Counted from the stretch's first letter, positions 45,702-55,890 are shown. The stretch: 64,000 nt of DNA from Xanthomonas massiliensis (GCF_900018785.1 NZ_FCOY01000007.1:372001-436000); one strand, 5' to 3'. Notes: generated from the letters alone by a model not told the origin. Numbers and translations are program-made.

Positions 45702-47798
45702 ATGAACCGCGCCAAGGCCGCCCTCCCCGTCCCCGCTCCGCCGGTGTCAGACCCGTTGCGCGACCCGTCGCTGTACCTGAACCGGGAACTGTCGCAGCTG
45801 GACTTCAACTTCCGGGTGCTGGCGCAGGCGCTGGACGAGACCGTGCCGCTGCTGGAGCGGCTGCGCTTCCTGTGCATCTCCTGCACCAACCTGGACGAAT
45901 TCTTCGAGATCCGCGCGGCCACCGTGCGCCACGCCCAGGACTTCGGCCTGCCGCCGGCCCCGGACGGGATGAGCCCGCAGGCCATCCTGGTGGCGGTGCA
46001 CGACCGCGCCGCCGACCTGGTGGCCCAGCAGTACCACTGCTGGAACCAGGTGCTGCGCCCGGCCCTGGCCGAGGCCGGGATCGGCGTGCTCGGCCGCAAC
46101 TCCTGGAACGCGCGGCAGAAGCGCTGGCTGCGCGCCTACTTCCGCAACGAGATCATGCCGGTGCTGTCCCCGCTCGGCCTGGACCCGGCGCATCCGTTCC
46201 CGCGCATCCTCAACAAGTCGCTGAACGTGGTGGTGATGCTGGAAGGCACCGACGCCTACGGCCGCAGCGGCCACCTGGCGATCGTGCGCGCGCCGCGCTC
46301 GCTGCCGCGCATCATCCAGCTGCCCGCCTCGCTGTCGGACGGGCAGGACTTCGTGTTCCTGTCCTCGGTGCTGTCCTACTTCGTGGACGAGCTGTTCCCC
46401 GGCATGCAGGTCAAGGGCGCCTACCAGTTCCGCGTCACCCGCAATTCCGAGCTGGTGGTGGACGAGGACGAGGTGGAGAACCTGGCCCTGGCGCTGCGCG
46501 ACGAGCTGGTCGACCGCGGCTACCGGCCGGCGGTGCGCCTGGAGATCGCCAGCGACTGCCCCAAGCCGATCATCCGCACCCTGCTGCAGAACTTCGGCCT
46601 GCCCGACAACGCGGTCTACCCGATCGACGGGCCCGTCAATCTCAGCCGCGTGGTCCAGCTCTACGACCTGGTGCAGCGCCCGGAACTGAAGTACCCGCCG
46701 TTCATCCCGCGCACGCTGCACGATGCCGACAACATCTTCGACATCCTCGCCAAGCACGACGTGCTGCTGCACCACCCCTTCGATGCCTTCACCGCGGTGC
46801 TGGACATGATCCGCCAGGCGGCGGTGGACCCGCAGGTGCTGGCGATCAAGCAGACCCTGTACCGTACCGGCAAGGACTCGGCGATCGTCGATGCGCTGAT
46901 CCAGGCCGCGCGCAACGGCAAGGACGTGACCGTGGTGGTCGAGCTGCTGGCGCGCTTCGACGAGGAGGCCAACCTCGGCCTGGCCGACCGCCTGCAGGAG
47001 GCCGGGGTGCAGGTGGTCTACGGCGTGGTCGGCTTCAAGACCCACGCCAAGATGCTGCTGGTGGTGCGCCGCGAGGGCCGCAAGCTGCGCCGCTACGTGC
47101 ACCTGGGCACCGGCAACTACCACAGCGGCACCGCGCGCCTGTACACGGACCTGGGCCTGATGACCGCCGATGCGGAGATCGGCAACGACGTGCACCTGCT
47201 GTTCCAGCAGCTCTCCGGGCTGACCGCCCGGGTCAAGCTCAAGCGCCTGCTGCAATCCCCGTTCACGCTGCACGCCGGCGTGCTCAAGCGCATCGAGCGC
47301 GAGACCGCGCACGCCAAGGCCGGGCGCCCGGGCCGGATCATCGCCAAGATGAACGCGCTCAACGAACCGAACGTGATCCGCGCCCTGTACACCGCCTCGC
47401 AGGCCGGCGTGCAGATCGACCTGATCGTGCGCGGCGCCTGCACCCTGCGCCCGGGCGTGCCCGGGGTGTCGGAGAACATCCGCGTGCGCTCGGTCGTCGG
47501 CCGCTTCCTGGAGCACAGCCGGGTGTACTGGTTCGGCAACGACGGCGAGGCGGAGATGTACTGCGCCAGCGCCGACTGGCTGGAGCGCAACCTGCTGCGG
47601 CGCGTGGAGACCTGCTTCCCAATCCTGGATCCGCGCCTGCAGCAGCGCATCTACCGCGAGGCGCTGGACAACTACCTGCGCGACAACCTCAACGCCTGGG
47701 AGCTGGGCGCCGACGGCCAGTACCGCAAGCAGGTGCCGGCGCCCGGGCAGGCGCCGCACTCGGCCCAGGCCACCCTGCTGGAAGCGCTGCAGCCCTGA
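45702..47798 (+). CDS. ppk: Polyphosphate kinase 1
   Basis: Ppk1 makes polyphosphate from ATP reversibly. The 698-residue protein has the N-terminal domain (YLNRELSQLDFNFRVLAQA), head domain, and C-terminal phospholipase-D-like domains with the phospho-His in GFKTHAKMLLVVRRE and the second conserved segment KQTLYRTGKDSAIVDALIQAA. It follows phoR by 39 nt and precedes ppx, so polyphosphate synthesis and breakdown are grouped with phosphate sensing. The ATG at 45702 is preferred to a TTG 15 nt upstream. Confidence 0.95.
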   Translation: MNRAKAALPVPAPPVSDPLRDPSLYLNRELSQLDFNFRVLAQALDETVPLLERLRFLCISCTNLDEFFEIRAATVRHAQDFGLPPAPDGMSPQAILVAVHDRAADLVAQQYHCWNQVLRPALAEAGIGVLGRNSWNARQKRWLRAYFRNEIMPVLSPLGLDPAHPFPRILNKSLNVVVMLEGTDAYGRSGHLAIVRAPRSLPRIIQLPASLSDGQDFVFLSSVLSYFVDELFPGMQVKGAYQFRVTRNSELVVDEDEVENLALALRDELVDRGYRPAVRLEIASDCPKPIIRTLLQNFGLPDNAVYPIDGPVNLSRVVQLYDLVQRPELKYPPFIPRTLHDADNIFDILAKHDVLLHHPFDAFTAVLDMIRQAAVDPQVLAIKQTLYRTGKDSAIVDALIQAARNGKDVTVVVELLARFDEEANLGLADRLQEAGVQVVYGVVGFKTHAKMLLVVRREGRKLRRYVHLGTGNYHSGTARLYTDLGLMTADAEIGNDVHLLFQQLSGLTARVKLKRLLQSPFTLHAGVLKRIERETAHAKAGRPGRIIAKMNALNEPNVIRALYTASQAGVQIDLIVRGACTLRPGVPGVSENIRVRSVVGRFLEHSRVYWFGNDGEAEMYCASADWLERNLLRRVETCFPILDPRLQQRIYREALDNYLRDNLNAWELGADGQYRKQVPAPGQAPHSAQATLLEALQP

Positions 47799-47851
47799 GG
47801 CCGCCGCCGCTGCCCGCCGTGCCGGCGGCGGGCATCGGCTACCATGCCGCC

Positions 47852-49378
47852 ATGCCGCATTCCGCCCTCACCGTTCCCCCCCTGCAGGACGGCGACCTCC
47901 TGGCCGCCATCGACCTGGGGTCCAACAGCTTCCACATGGTCATCGCCCGCAACCTGATGGGCCAGTTGCGGGTGGTGGACCGCCTGCGCGAGACCGTGCG
48001 CCTGGCCGACGGCCTGGATGGCAAGGGCGGGCTGTCCGACGAAGCGTGCCAGCGCGCGCTGGACTGCCTGGCGCGCTTCGGCCAGCGCATCCGCGAGATC
48101 CCGCCGCGGCGGGTACGCGCCCTGGCCACCAACACGGTGCGCCAGCTGCGCTCGCCGCAGCGCTTCCTGGTGCCGGCCGAGGCCGCGTTGGGCCACGCCA
48201 TCGAAGTGGTGTCCGGCCGCGAGGAGGCCCGCCTGATCTACCTGGGCGTGGCCCACGCCCAGCCGCCCAAGCCGGGGCAGCGGCGCCTGGTCATCGACAT
48301 CGGCGGCGGCTCGACCGAGTTCATCATCGGCCGCGGCTTCCAGACCCTGGAGCGCGAGAGCCTGCAGGCCGGCTGCATCGCCAGCACGCGCCGCTTCTTC
48401 CCCGGCGGCAAGCTGAGCAAGCGCCGCTGGAAGCAGGCACTGACCGAGATCGGCACCGAGTTCCGCCAGTTCGCCGCCCAGTACCGCGCCATCGGCTGGA
48501 ACGAGGCGGTCGGCTCGTCGGGCACGCACAAGGCCATCGGCGAGATCTGCGCGGCGATGAAGCTGACCAAGGGCGCGATCACGGCCGAGGCGCTGCCGAA
48601 GCTGCGCGACGAGCTGCTCAAGGCCAAGACCATCGACACCATCCAGCTGCCGGGCCTGTCGGCCGACCGCCGCCCGATCATCGCCGGCGGCATCCTGGTG
48701 CTGGAGGCGGCCTTCCAGGCACTCAAGCTGGACCGGCTGCTGGTCAGCAAGGCGGCCATGCGCGAAGGCATCCTCTACGACATGCTCGGCCGCGCCGGCG
48801 ACAACGACCCGCGCGACGCCTCGGTGGCGGCGCTGGTGCGCCGCTACGGCGTGGACGAGAACCAGGCCGAGCGCGTGGCCGGCACCGCGCTGCAGCTGTT
48901 CGCCCAGGTCGCCCAGGCCTGGGAACTGGGCGAGGACGAGGCGCGCATGCTTGACTGGGCCGCGCGCCTGCACGAGGTCGGGCTGGCCATCGCCCATACC
49001 GGCTACCACGTGCACGGCAGCTACATCCTGGCCAACTCGGACATCGCCGGCTTCTCGCGCCAGGAACAGCTGCTGCTGGCCGCGCTGGTGCGCACCCACC
49101 GGCGCAGCGTGCCCAAGGGCGCGTTCGAGGCGCTGGCCGAGCGCGTGCAGCCGGTGGCGCGGCGCCTGGCCGCGCTGCTGCGGCTGTCGGTGCTGCTGCA
49201 CCGCGCCCACGAGTCCGACCCGATCCCGACCCTGGAAGCCTCGGCCGAGGGCAACACGTTCAAGCTGCTGCTCTCGCGGGCGTGGCTGGAGGAACGCCCG
49301 CTGCTGCGCGCCGACCTGGTGGCCGAGATCGAGGGCATGGCCAGCCTGGGCATCAACTTCGAGCCGTTCGTGGCCTGA
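47852..49378 (+). CDS. ppx: Exopolyphosphatase (Ppx/GppA family)
   Basis: Ppx removes terminal phosphate from polyphosphate; GppA relatives also hydrolyse pppGpp. The 508-residue protein carries the ASKHA nucleotide-fold motifs AAIDLGSNSFHMVIAR and LVIDIGGGSTEFIIGR, catalytic Glu in the EEARLIYLGV region, and a C-terminal HD-like helical domain (LHEVGLAIAHTGYHVHGSYI). Length and order match E. coli Ppx (513). It lies 53 bp after ppk, as in E. coli. Confidence 0.94.
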   Translation: MPHSALTVPPLQDGDLLAAIDLGSNSFHMVIARNLMGQLRVVDRLRETVRLADGLDGKGGLSDEACQRALDCLARFGQRIREIPPRRVRALATNTVRQLRSPQRFLVPAEAALGHAIEVVSGREEARLIYLGVAHAQPPKPGQRRLVIDIGGGSTEFIIGRGFQTLERESLQAGCIASTRRFFPGGKLSKRRWKQALTEIGTEFRQFAAQYRAIGWNEAVGSSGTHKAIGEICAAMKLTKGAITAEALPKLRDELLKAKTIDTIQLPGLSADRRPIIAGGILVLEAAFQALKLDRLLVSKAAMREGILYDMLGRAGDNDPRDASVAALVRRYGVDENQAERVAGTALQLFAQVAQAWELGEDEARMLDWAARLHEVGLAIAHTGYHVHGSYILANSDIAGFSRQEQLLLAALVRTHRRSVPKGAFEALAERVQPVARRLAALLRLSVLLHRAHESDPIPTLEASAEGNTFKLLLSRAWLEERPLLRADLVAEIEGMASLGINFEPFVA

Positions 49379-49491
49379 GGCCGCGATCCTCGCGCCGCGC
49401 CCGGCCTGTCACGCGGGCGCCGCCGAACCGACACATCCCTGCCACCGCCGCCGCGCACCCTCCGCCCTAGCCGCAACGGCCGGGGTGGACC

Positions 49492-50631
49492 ATGCGCTAC
49501 GCGATCGTCACCGAAACCTATCCGCCGCAGATCAACGGCGTCGCCCTGACCGTGCAGGGCCTGGAGCAGGGCCTGCGCGGGCGCGGCCACCGCGTCGAGC
49601 TGGTGCGTCCCGGCCACGCCGATCTGTCCGCCCGGGCGGACGAGCTGCTGGTGCGCGGGGCCGGGCTGCCGCGCTATCCGGGCCTGCAGTTCGGCCTGCC
49701 GGCCACCCGCCGCCTGCTGCTGCACTGGCACCGCCACCGTCCCGATGCGGTGTACGTGGCTACCGAGGGCCCGCTGGGCTGGTCGGCGGTGCGCGCGGCG
49801 CGGCGCCTGGCCATCCCGGTGGCGACCGGCTTCCACACCCGCTTCGACGAATACATGGGCGACTACGGCGTGCCCTGGCTGCGCGCGGCGGCGCTGTCGT
49901 GGATGCGCCGGGTCCACAACCAGGCCGATGCCACGCTGGTGCCCACCGCCGAGCTGCGCCAGGAGCTGGCCGGCCTCGGCTTCCGGCGGGTGGTGCTGCT
50001 GCGCCGCGCGGTGGATGCGGCCCTGTTCAGCCCGCAGCGGCGCGATCCGGCGCTGCGCGCGCAGTGGGGCGTCGAGGGCGAGGGCCTGGTGGTGGTCCAC
50101 GTCGGCCGCATCGCCGCGGAGAAGAACCTCGCGCTGGCCGTGCAGGCCTTCCGCCAGCTGCAGCGACGGCGGCCGAAGGCGCGCTTCGTCTGGGTCGGCG
50201 ACGGCCCGCAGCGCGAGGCCCTGGCCCGGGCCAACCCGGATTTCATCTTCTGCGGCATCCAGCGCGGCGAGGCGCTGGCGCGCCATTTCGCCAGCGCCGA
50301 CCTGTTCCTGTTCCCCAGCCGCAGCGAGACCTTCGGCAACGTCACCCTGGAGGCCATGGCCAGCGGCGTGCCCACCGTCGCCTTCGACTACGGCGCCGCG
50401 CGCGAGCACCTGCGCGGCAGCGGCGGCGGCACGGTGGTCGCGGACGAGGCCGGCTTCGTCGATGCGGCCGAACGCCTGGCCGACGACGACGCCCTGCGCC
50501 GGGCGATGGGCCACGCCGCCAGCCTGGCCATGCGCCACCTGCATCCGCAACAGGTGGCGGCCGACTTCGACCGCCTGCTGTCCGGCCTTGCCCTGCCCCC
50601 GGAGAACCGCCATGTCGTCCACGCCGCTTGA
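49492..50631 (+). CDS. GT4-family glycosyltransferase
   Basis: A 379-residue GT-B glycosyltransferase similar to bacterial mannosyl/glucosyl-diacylglycerol synthases (MgtA/SqdX group). Segments include the N-terminal IVTETYPPQINGVALTVQGL, the Rossmann RIAAEKNLALAVQAF and the GT4 EX7E-type donor site FLFPSRSETFGNVTLEAMASG. The acceptor may be a lipid: the next gene, overlapping by 20 nt, encodes a PAP2 phosphatase. This suggests glycolipid synthesis, which is inference. Confidence 0.87.
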   Translation: MRYAIVTETYPPQINGVALTVQGLEQGLRGRGHRVELVRPGHADLSARADELLVRGAGLPRYPGLQFGLPATRRLLLHWHRHRPDAVYVATEGPLGWSAVRAARRLAIPVATGFHTRFDEYMGDYGVPWLRAAALSWMRRVHNQADATLVPTAELRQELAGLGFRRVVLLRRAVDAALFSPQRRDPALRAQWGVEGEGLVVVHVGRIAAEKNLALAVQAFRQLQRRRPKARFVWVGDGPQREALARANPDFIFCGIQRGEALARHFASADLFLFPSRSETFGNVTLEAMASGVPTVAFDYGAAREHLRGSGGGTVVADEAGFVDAAERLADDDALRRAMGHAASLAMRHLHPQQVAADFDRLLSGLALPPENRHVVHAA

Positions 50632-51142
50632 AGCCCTGCTGCGCCGCGAACACGCCTGGTGCCGGCGCGCCAACCGCTGTTGCGGCCGCCCGGCGGTGCG
50701 GCGCTTCTTCGCCCTCGTCAGCCGGCTCGGCGACGGCGCCTTCTGGTATGCGCTGATGGGCGTGCTGGTGCTGGCCGACGGCCTGGACGGGCTGCGCGCC
50801 GGCGCCCACATGGCCGCCACCGGCGTGGCCGCGCTGCTGCTGTACAAGGCCCTCAAGCGCCATACCCGGCGCCCGCGCCCGTTCGCCGCCGACGGCCACA
50901 TCCGCGCCTGGGTGGCGCCGCTGGACGAGTTCAGCTTCCCCTCCGGGCACACCCTGCACGCGGTCGCCTTCACCGGCGTGGCGCTGGCCCACTACCCGGC
51001 ACTGGCGCCGCTGCTGCTGCCGTTCACCGCCTGCGTGGGCGTGTCGCGCGTGGTGCTGGGGCTGCACTACCCCAGCGACGTGCTGGCCGCCACCGCCATC
51101 GGCGCGGTGCTCGCCGGCGCCTCGGTCTGGCTGGCCGGCTGA
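50612..51142 (+). CDS. PAP2-family membrane phosphatase
   Basis: A 176-residue integral membrane lipid phosphatase (phosphatidic acid, undecaprenyl pyrophosphate or phosphatidylglycerol phosphate type). The three catalytic motifs are present: [12 protein letters not shown] (motif 1), PSGH (motif 2) and [12 protein letters not shown] (motif 3, with catalytic His). About five membrane helices are predicted. It overlaps the glycosyltransferase by 20 nt and so is coupled to it, consistent with lipid glycosylation. Confidence 0.9.
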   Translation: MSSTPLEALLRREHAWCRRANRCCGRPAVRRFFALVSRLGDGAFWYALMGVLVLADGLDGLRAGAHMAATGVAALLLYKALKRHTRRPRPFAADGHIRAWVAPLDEFSFPSGHTLHAVAFTGVALAHYPALAPLLLPFTACVGVSRVVLGLHYPSDVLAATAIGAVLAGASVWLAG

Positions 51143-51173
51143 GCCGGGCCGCCATGCCCACTACAATGGGCGC

Positions 51174-51926
51174 ATGACGACCCTGTTCATCTCCGACCTG
51201 CACCTGGACCCCGTCCGCCCGGCCATCACCGCGCTGTTCCTGCGCTTCCTGCAGGACCAGGCACGCCAGGCCGACGCGCTGTACATCCTCGGCGACCTGT
51301 TCGAGGCGTGGATCGGCGACGATGCGCCCTCGCCCACCGCCGACGCGGTGGCCGACGGGCTGCATGCCCTGGCCGACACCGGCGTGCCGGTGTACTTCAT
51401 GCACGGCAACCGCGACTTCCTGCTCGGGCGCGACTACGCCGCCCGCGCCGGCATGCGCCTGCTGCCCGATCCGACCGTGATCGAGCTGTACGGCCATCCC
51501 ACGCTGATCACCCACGGCGACCAGCTGTGCACCGACGACACCGCCTACCAGGCGTTCCGCGCACAGACCCGCGATCCGCGCTTCATCGCCCAGTTCCTGG
51601 CCCGGCCGATCGCCGAGCGCCTGGCCATCGCCCAGCAGGCACGCCAGGCCAGCGCCTCCCGCCAGAGCGAGATGAAGCAGGCCGACCGCGGCCAGTTCGA
51701 GACCATCACCGACGTGGCGCCGGCCGAGGTGGAAGCCACCTTCGTGCGCTACGGCGTGGACCGCATGATCCACGGCCACACCCACCGCCCGGCGCTGCAC
51801 GCGCTGCAGGCCGGCGGGCGCGACTGCACGCGGGTGGTGCTCGGCGACTGGTACGCGCAGGGCTCGGTGCTGCGCGTGGACGGCGAGCACCTGGACCTGG
51901 AACGCCTCGCCCCCGCCGCCGGCTAG
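51174..51926 (+). CDS. lpxH: LpxH, UDP-2,3-diacylglucosamine diphosphatase
   Basis: LpxH hydrolyses UDP-2,3-diacylglucosamine to lipid X in lipid A synthesis. The 250-residue calcineurin-like phosphoesterase shows the metal motifs [35 protein letters not shown] and HGHTHRP, with the LpxH-specific [12 protein letters not shown] insert. Length fits the family (240). It is 31 bp downstream of the PAP2 gene on the same strand, so lipid-related genes are grouped. Confidence 0.94.
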   Translation: MTTLFISDLHLDPVRPAITALFLRFLQDQARQADALYILGDLFEAWIGDDAPSPTADAVADGLHALADTGVPVYFMHGNRDFLLGRDYAARAGMRLLPDPTVIELYGHPTLITHGDQLCTDDTAYQAFRAQTRDPRFIAQFLARPIAERLAIAQQARQASASRQSEMKQADRGQFETITDVAPAEVEATFVRYGVDRMIHGHTHRPALHALQAGGRDCTRVVLGDWYAQGSVLRVDGEHLDLERLAPAAG

Positions 51927-51961
51927 ACTGCATGCACCTTCCTTCTCCGGCGAGCGCGACC

Positions 51962-52750
51962 ATGACAGCGCCAGAGCGCCCCGCGCGCACCAAGGGCTCG
52001 GCCATCGAACGGGTGATGGAAATCGTGGAAATGGTCGCGGCCTCGCCGCGGCCGCCGTCCCCCGCCGACATCGCCTTCCAGCTGGACATCCCCAAGCCGA
52101 CCGTGCACCGCCTGCTGCAGCAGCTGCAGGCAGACGGCTACCTGCAGGCGGACATGCGCGGCCAGGTGGTCCCCGGCGAGCGCCTGGTCACCGTGGCCCG
52201 CGGCGTGCTCTACACCAGCCGCCACAAGGCGCTGCGCCAGGCGATCCTGCGCCGGCTCTCGGCCGAGGTCGACGAGACCTGCGGCATCTCCCTGGCCGAC
52301 GGCGTGGAGATGGTCTATTACGACCGCGTGCAGAGCAACTGGCCGCTGCAGATCCACCTGCCGGTCGGCATGCATTCGCCGGTGTGGTGCACGGCCAGCG
52401 GCAAGCTCTACCTGAGCACGATCCCCAACCCGCGGCGCGCGCGCATCATCGCCCACCTGCCGCTGCAGCGCATGACCCATCGCACGATCACCGACCCGGC
52501 GGCGCTGGAGGCGGCGGTGCACAGCATCGAGCGCACCGAGCTGGGCATCGACGACGAGGAATTCATCGCCGGCATGGTAGCCGTGTCGGTGCCGATCAAG
52601 GACGCCCAGGGCCGCAGCTATGCGTTCCTGTACGTGCACGCGCCGACGCTGCGCAAGAACATCGACGACCTGCGCGCCTGCGAGCCGGCCATGCGCCGCG
52701 CCGCGGCCGACCTGGCCCAGCTGATCGAGTCGCCCGAGCAGGACACCTGA
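51962..52750 (+). CDS. IclR-family transcriptional regulator
   Basis: A 262-residue IclR protein: an N-terminal winged helix (SAIERVMEIVEMVAASPRPPSPADIAFQLDIPKPTVHRLLQQLQADGYL) and a C-terminal effector domain (CGISLADGVEMVYYDRVQSNWPLQIHLPVGMHSPVWCTASGK). Such regulators respond to a small carbon acid or its CoA-linked product. It is convergent with the catabolic genes at 53153-55875 and is the obvious candidate to bind the twin palindromes at 55891-56076. The ATG at 51962 is preferred; an ATG 30 nt earlier (51932) is possible. Confidence 0.9.
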   Translation: MTAPERPARTKGSAIERVMEIVEMVAASPRPPSPADIAFQLDIPKPTVHRLLQQLQADGYLQADMRGQVVPGERLVTVARGVLYTSRHKALRQAILRRLSAEVDETCGISLADGVEMVYYDRVQSNWPLQIHLPVGMHSPVWCTASGKLYLSTIPNPRRARIIAHLPLQRMTHRTITDPAALEAAVHSIERTELGIDDEEFIAGMVAVSVPIKDAQGRSYAFLYVHAPTLRKNIDDLRACEPAMRRAAADLAQLIESPEQDT

Positions 52751-53152
52751 AGTCCACACCGCCGGCGATGACCGGCGCCGCGCATCGGGGCGATACCGGT
52801 ACAGGCCGGACATGCCTTCCGGCAACGGCGATGCGGCCGCCGCGGCGAAGGCCGATCTTTCGCGGATTCCTGGTGCCGTCGCCAGGGGAAGCGGCGACGT
52901 GGGCGGGAGGACAGCGGACATGCGACGGCCGGGCGGCCATCGGGCGGCTACCGGCATCCGCGGTGCCCACCGAAGAAACGCCGCCCAAGGCAGCGATGCA
53001 GGAGTCCCGGCGATGTATCGGTGCGTCCGTTTCCCGGCACCCCGTCCCGGGCTTCGCGGAGTGCGTTCCGCCGCGCAAGCTCGCGATGGGAAAAGTGGCC
53101 TTCCGCCCGCCGCACCGAATGAGGGCGGTGTCGGCGGGAGGAAGGCCGTGCG
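52751..53152. other. Gene-free region between convergent iclR and mmsA-like gene
   Basis: 402 bp with no coding sequence I can support: frames through it are high-GC shadows without Shine-Dalgarno sites. The right end holds the strong terminator at 53097-53147. A short stem (GCCGGA...TCCGGC, near 52806-52824) lies near the iclR end without a T-run. Confidence 0.7.
53097..53147 (-). terminator. Terminator of the dehydrogenase operon
   Basis: A long hairpin: the arms GGCCTTCC and CCCGCCG pair with CGGCGGG and GGAAGGCC, each side interrupted by one unpaired base. On the minus strand it is followed by ACTTTTCCC. It lies just after the stop of the semialdehyde dehydrogenase gene. Confidence 0.82.
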
Positions 53153-54691
53153 TCAACCGAAGGTAGGCATCGAGAACTGCGCGCCCTCGCGCACGCCCGC
53201 CGAGGGCCAGCGCTGGGTGATGGTCTTGCGCCGGGTATAGAAGCGCACGCCGTCCGGGCCGTAGGCCGACAGGTCGCCGAACAGCGAGCGCTTCCAGCCG
53301 CCGAAGCTGTGGTAGGCCACCGGCACCGGCAGCGGCACGTTGATGCCGACCATGCCGACCTTGATGTGGTCGCTGAAGTAACGCGCCGCCTCGCCGTCGC
53401 GGGTGTAGATGCAGGTGCCGTTGCCGTACTCGTGGGCGTCGATCAGGTCCATGGCCTCCTGCATCGTCTGCACCCGCATCACCTGCAGCACCGGCCCGAA
53501 GATCTCGTTGCGGTAGCTGTCCATGGCGGCGGTGACGCCGTCGATCAGCGTGCCGCCGACGTAGAAACCGTGCGCATGGCCGGCGACCTGCGGCTGGCGG
53601 CCGTCGACGACGATCTTCGCGCCCTGCCGCTCGGCGCTGTCGATGAAGCCCACCACCTTGTCGCGGTGCTGCGGGGTGATCACCGGCCCGAAGTCGTTGC
53701 CGCTGTCGTCGAAGGCACCGACCTTGAGGCCCGCCATGGCCCGGGTCAGTCCCGCCACCAGCCGGTCGCCGGTTTCCTCGCCCACCGCCACCGCCACCGA
53801 CAGCGCCATGCAGCGCTCGCCGGAGGAGCCGAAGGCGGCGCCGATCAGCGAACTGACCGCGTTGTCCAGGTCGGCGTCGGGCATGACGATGGCGTGGTTC
53901 TTGGCCCCTCCCAGGGCCTGGCAGCGCTTGCCGTGCGCGGTGGCGGTGGCATAGACGTACTCGGCGATCGGGGTGGAACCGACGAAGCTCACCGCCTGCA
54001 CCCGCGGATCGGTCAGCAGCGTGTCCACCGCCTCCTTGTCGCCGTTGACCACGTTCAGCACGCCCGGCGGCAGGCCGGCCTGCTGCAGCAGCTCGGCCAC
54101 GAACAGCGAGGCGCCCGGATCGCGCTCGGACGGCTTGAGCACGAAGGTGTTGCCGCAGGCGATGGCCAGCGGGAACATCCACAGCGGCACCATCGCCGGG
54201 AAGTTGAACGGGGTGATGCCGGCGACCACGCCCAGCGGCTGGAACTCGCTCCACGAATCGATGCCGGGGCCGACGTTGCGGGTGTATTCGCTCTTGAGCA
54301 GCTGCGGCGCCGCGCAGGCGAACTCCACGTTCTCGATCCCGCGCTGCAGCTCGCCGGCAGCGTCGTGGGCGATCTTGCCGTGCTCGCGGCCGATCAGCTC
54401 GCAGATCCTGTCCGCGTGCTGCTCCAGCAGGTCGCGGAAGCGGAACATGACCCGCGCGCGCTTGGCCGGCGGGGTGGCGCGCCAGGCCGGGAACGCCGCC
54501 TGTGCGGCGGCAATGGCCGCCTCCACGGTGGCCTTGCCGGCGATGGCGACGCGGCTGCCGACCTGGCCGGTGGACGGGTTCCACACGTCCTGCAGGCGCT
54601 TGGCGTCGGTGACGGTCTTGCCGCCGATCAGGTGCCCGGTCACGGGCAGGGCGTCGGTCCCGGTGGCGGGGGTATCGAGTACGGCATTCAT
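53153..54691 (-). CDS. mmsA: CoA-acylating methylmalonate/malonate semialdehyde dehydrogenase
   Basis: A 512-residue aldehyde dehydrogenase of the CoA-acylating MmsA type, converting methylmalonate semialdehyde to propionyl-CoA or malonate semialdehyde to acetyl-CoA with loss of CO2. Signatures are HLIGGKTV, the NAD-binding GVVAGITPFNFPAMVPLWMFPLA, catalytic Cys in AAFGSSGERCMALSV and the C-terminal NVPLPVPVAYHSFGGWKRSLFGDL. The ATG at 54691 overlaps the upstream dehydrogenase stop as ATGA, so the pair is translationally coupled. No valine-pathway genes are nearby, which favours malonate semialdehyde or a related aldehyde as the true substrate. Confidence 0.9.
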   Translation of the reverse strand: MNAVLDTPATGTDALPVTGHLIGGKTVTDAKRLQDVWNPSTGQVGSRVAIAGKATVEAAIAAAQAAFPAWRATPPAKRARVMFRFRDLLEQHADRICELIGREHGKIAHDAAGELQRGIENVEFACAAPQLLKSEYTRNVGPGIDSWSEFQPLGVVAGITPFNFPAMVPLWMFPLAIACGNTFVLKPSERDPGASLFVAELLQQAGLPPGVLNVVNGDKEAVDTLLTDPRVQAVSFVGSTPIAEYVYATATAHGKRCQALGGAKNHAIVMPDADLDNAVSSLIGAAFGSSGERCMALSVAVAVGEETGDRLVAGLTRAMAGLKVGAFDDSGNDFGPVITPQHRDKVVGFIDSAERQGAKIVVDGRQPQVAGHAHGFYVGGTLIDGVTAAMDSYRNEIFGPVLQVMRVQTMQEAMDLIDAHEYGNGTCIYTRDGEAARYFSDHIKVGMVGINVPLPVPVAYHSFGGWKRSLFGDLSAYGPDGVRFYTRRKTITQRWPSAGVREGAQFSMPTFG

Positions 54692-55875
54692 GCGCGCTTG
54701 GCCTCCAGTTGCGGTTCCGCCCACAGCGAGCGGTAGATGTCGATGATCTCGTCCGCGTCGGGCACGCGCGGGTTGTTGCCGGGCGAGCCGGAAGCGAGCG
54801 CCTGCTCGGCCATGGTCGGCAGCAGCGAGAAGAAGCGCTCGCGGCCGGCGCCGAATTCGGCCAGCGTCGGCACCTGCAGCTCGGCATTGATCGCGTACAG
54901 GAAATCGATCAGTTTTTCGTTGGCCACGTCGTCGCCGTCGTGGGCATCGGCCACGCCGATGAAGCGCGCGCAATCGGCGTAGCGTTCGTACGCGGCCGGC
55001 AGCGACCACGCGGTGACCGCCGGCAGCAGCATCGCGTTGGACAGGCCGTGCGGCACGTGGAAGAACGCGCCGATCGGCCGGCTCATGCCGTGCACCAGCG
55101 CCACCGAGGCGTTGGAGAAGGCGATGCCGGCCAGGGTGGCGCCGAGCATCATCGCCTCGCGCGCCGGCTTGTCGTTGCCGTCGTGGTAGGCGCGGCGCAG
55201 GTTCGGCCCGATCAGGCGCATCGCGGCGATGGCCTGGCTGTCGCTGTACGGGCTGGCCTTGCGGCTGACGTAGGCCTCCATCGCGTGGGTGAGCGCGTCG
55301 ATGCCGGTGTCGGCGGTGGTGCGCGGCGGCACGCTGACGGTGAGGTTGTAGTCCACCAGCGCCGCCACCGGCATGAAGCCCAGGCCCACGCACAGCAGCT
55401 TCTCGTCGTTGGCCTCGTCGGTGATGATGGTGAAGCGGGTGCACTCCGAGCCGGTGCCGGCGGTGGTGGGGATGGCCACGATCGGCAGGCCCGGCTCGTT
55501 CACCTGGCGCGGGAAGCGGTAGTCGCGCACCGTGCCGCCATGCTTGCCGAGGATGGCGATCGCCTTGGCGCTGTCGATCGGGCTGCCGCCGCCCAGGGCC
55601 ACGATCGAGTCGTAGTTGCCGTGGCGCACCTTCTCCACGCCGGCCTCGATCGAGGTGTCGGTGGGCTCGGGCACGGTCCCGTCGAACACCTCGCAGGCGA
55701 TGCCGGCCTGCGCCAGCGCCTGCTGCACGGCCGCCGCGTAGCCGAGCTTGACCATCATCGCGTCGGTCACCAGCAGCGGGCGCGAACACCCCAGTTGGGC
55801 CAACACCTCGCCGGCCTTGTGGCTGGCGTCGGCCCCGACATGCATCACGCGGGGCAAAACGACCTGCACGGACAT
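54688..55875 (-). CDS. Iron-containing (group III) alcohol dehydrogenase
   Basis: A 395-residue iron-dependent alcohol dehydrogenase. The NAD-binding site ALGGGSPIDSAKAIA (about residue 93) and the metal ligands in the DTGIDALTHAMEAY and VALVHGMSRPIGAFFHVPHGLSNAM segments are present. Homologues oxidise 1,3-propanediol, 4-hydroxybutyrate, lactaldehyde or 3-hydroxyacids. It is the first gene of an operon with mmsA, so its product is likely an aldehyde or semialdehyde fed to MmsA. The ATG at 55875 has TGGAGG upstream. The upstream palindrome at 55900-55920 lies 25-45 bp before this start. Confidence 0.88.
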   Translation of the reverse strand: MSVQVVLPRVMHVGADASHKAGEVLAQLGCSRPLLVTDAMMVKLGYAAAVQQALAQAGIACEVFDGTVPEPTDTSIEAGVEKVRHGNYDSIVALGGGSPIDSAKAIAILGKHGGTVRDYRFPRQVNEPGLPIVAIPTTAGTGSECTRFTIITDEANDEKLLCVGLGFMPVAALVDYNLTVSVPPRTTADTGIDALTHAMEAYVSRKASPYSDSQAIAAMRLIGPNLRRAYHDGNDKPAREAMMLGATLAGIAFSNASVALVHGMSRPIGAFFHVPHGLSNAMLLPAVTAWSLPAAYERYADCARFIGVADAHDGDDVANEKLIDFLYAINAELQVPTLAEFGAGRERFFSLLPTMAEQALASGSPGNNPRVPDADEIIDIYRSLWAEPQLEAKRA

Positions 55876-55890
55876 CGCGAACCTCCAGGG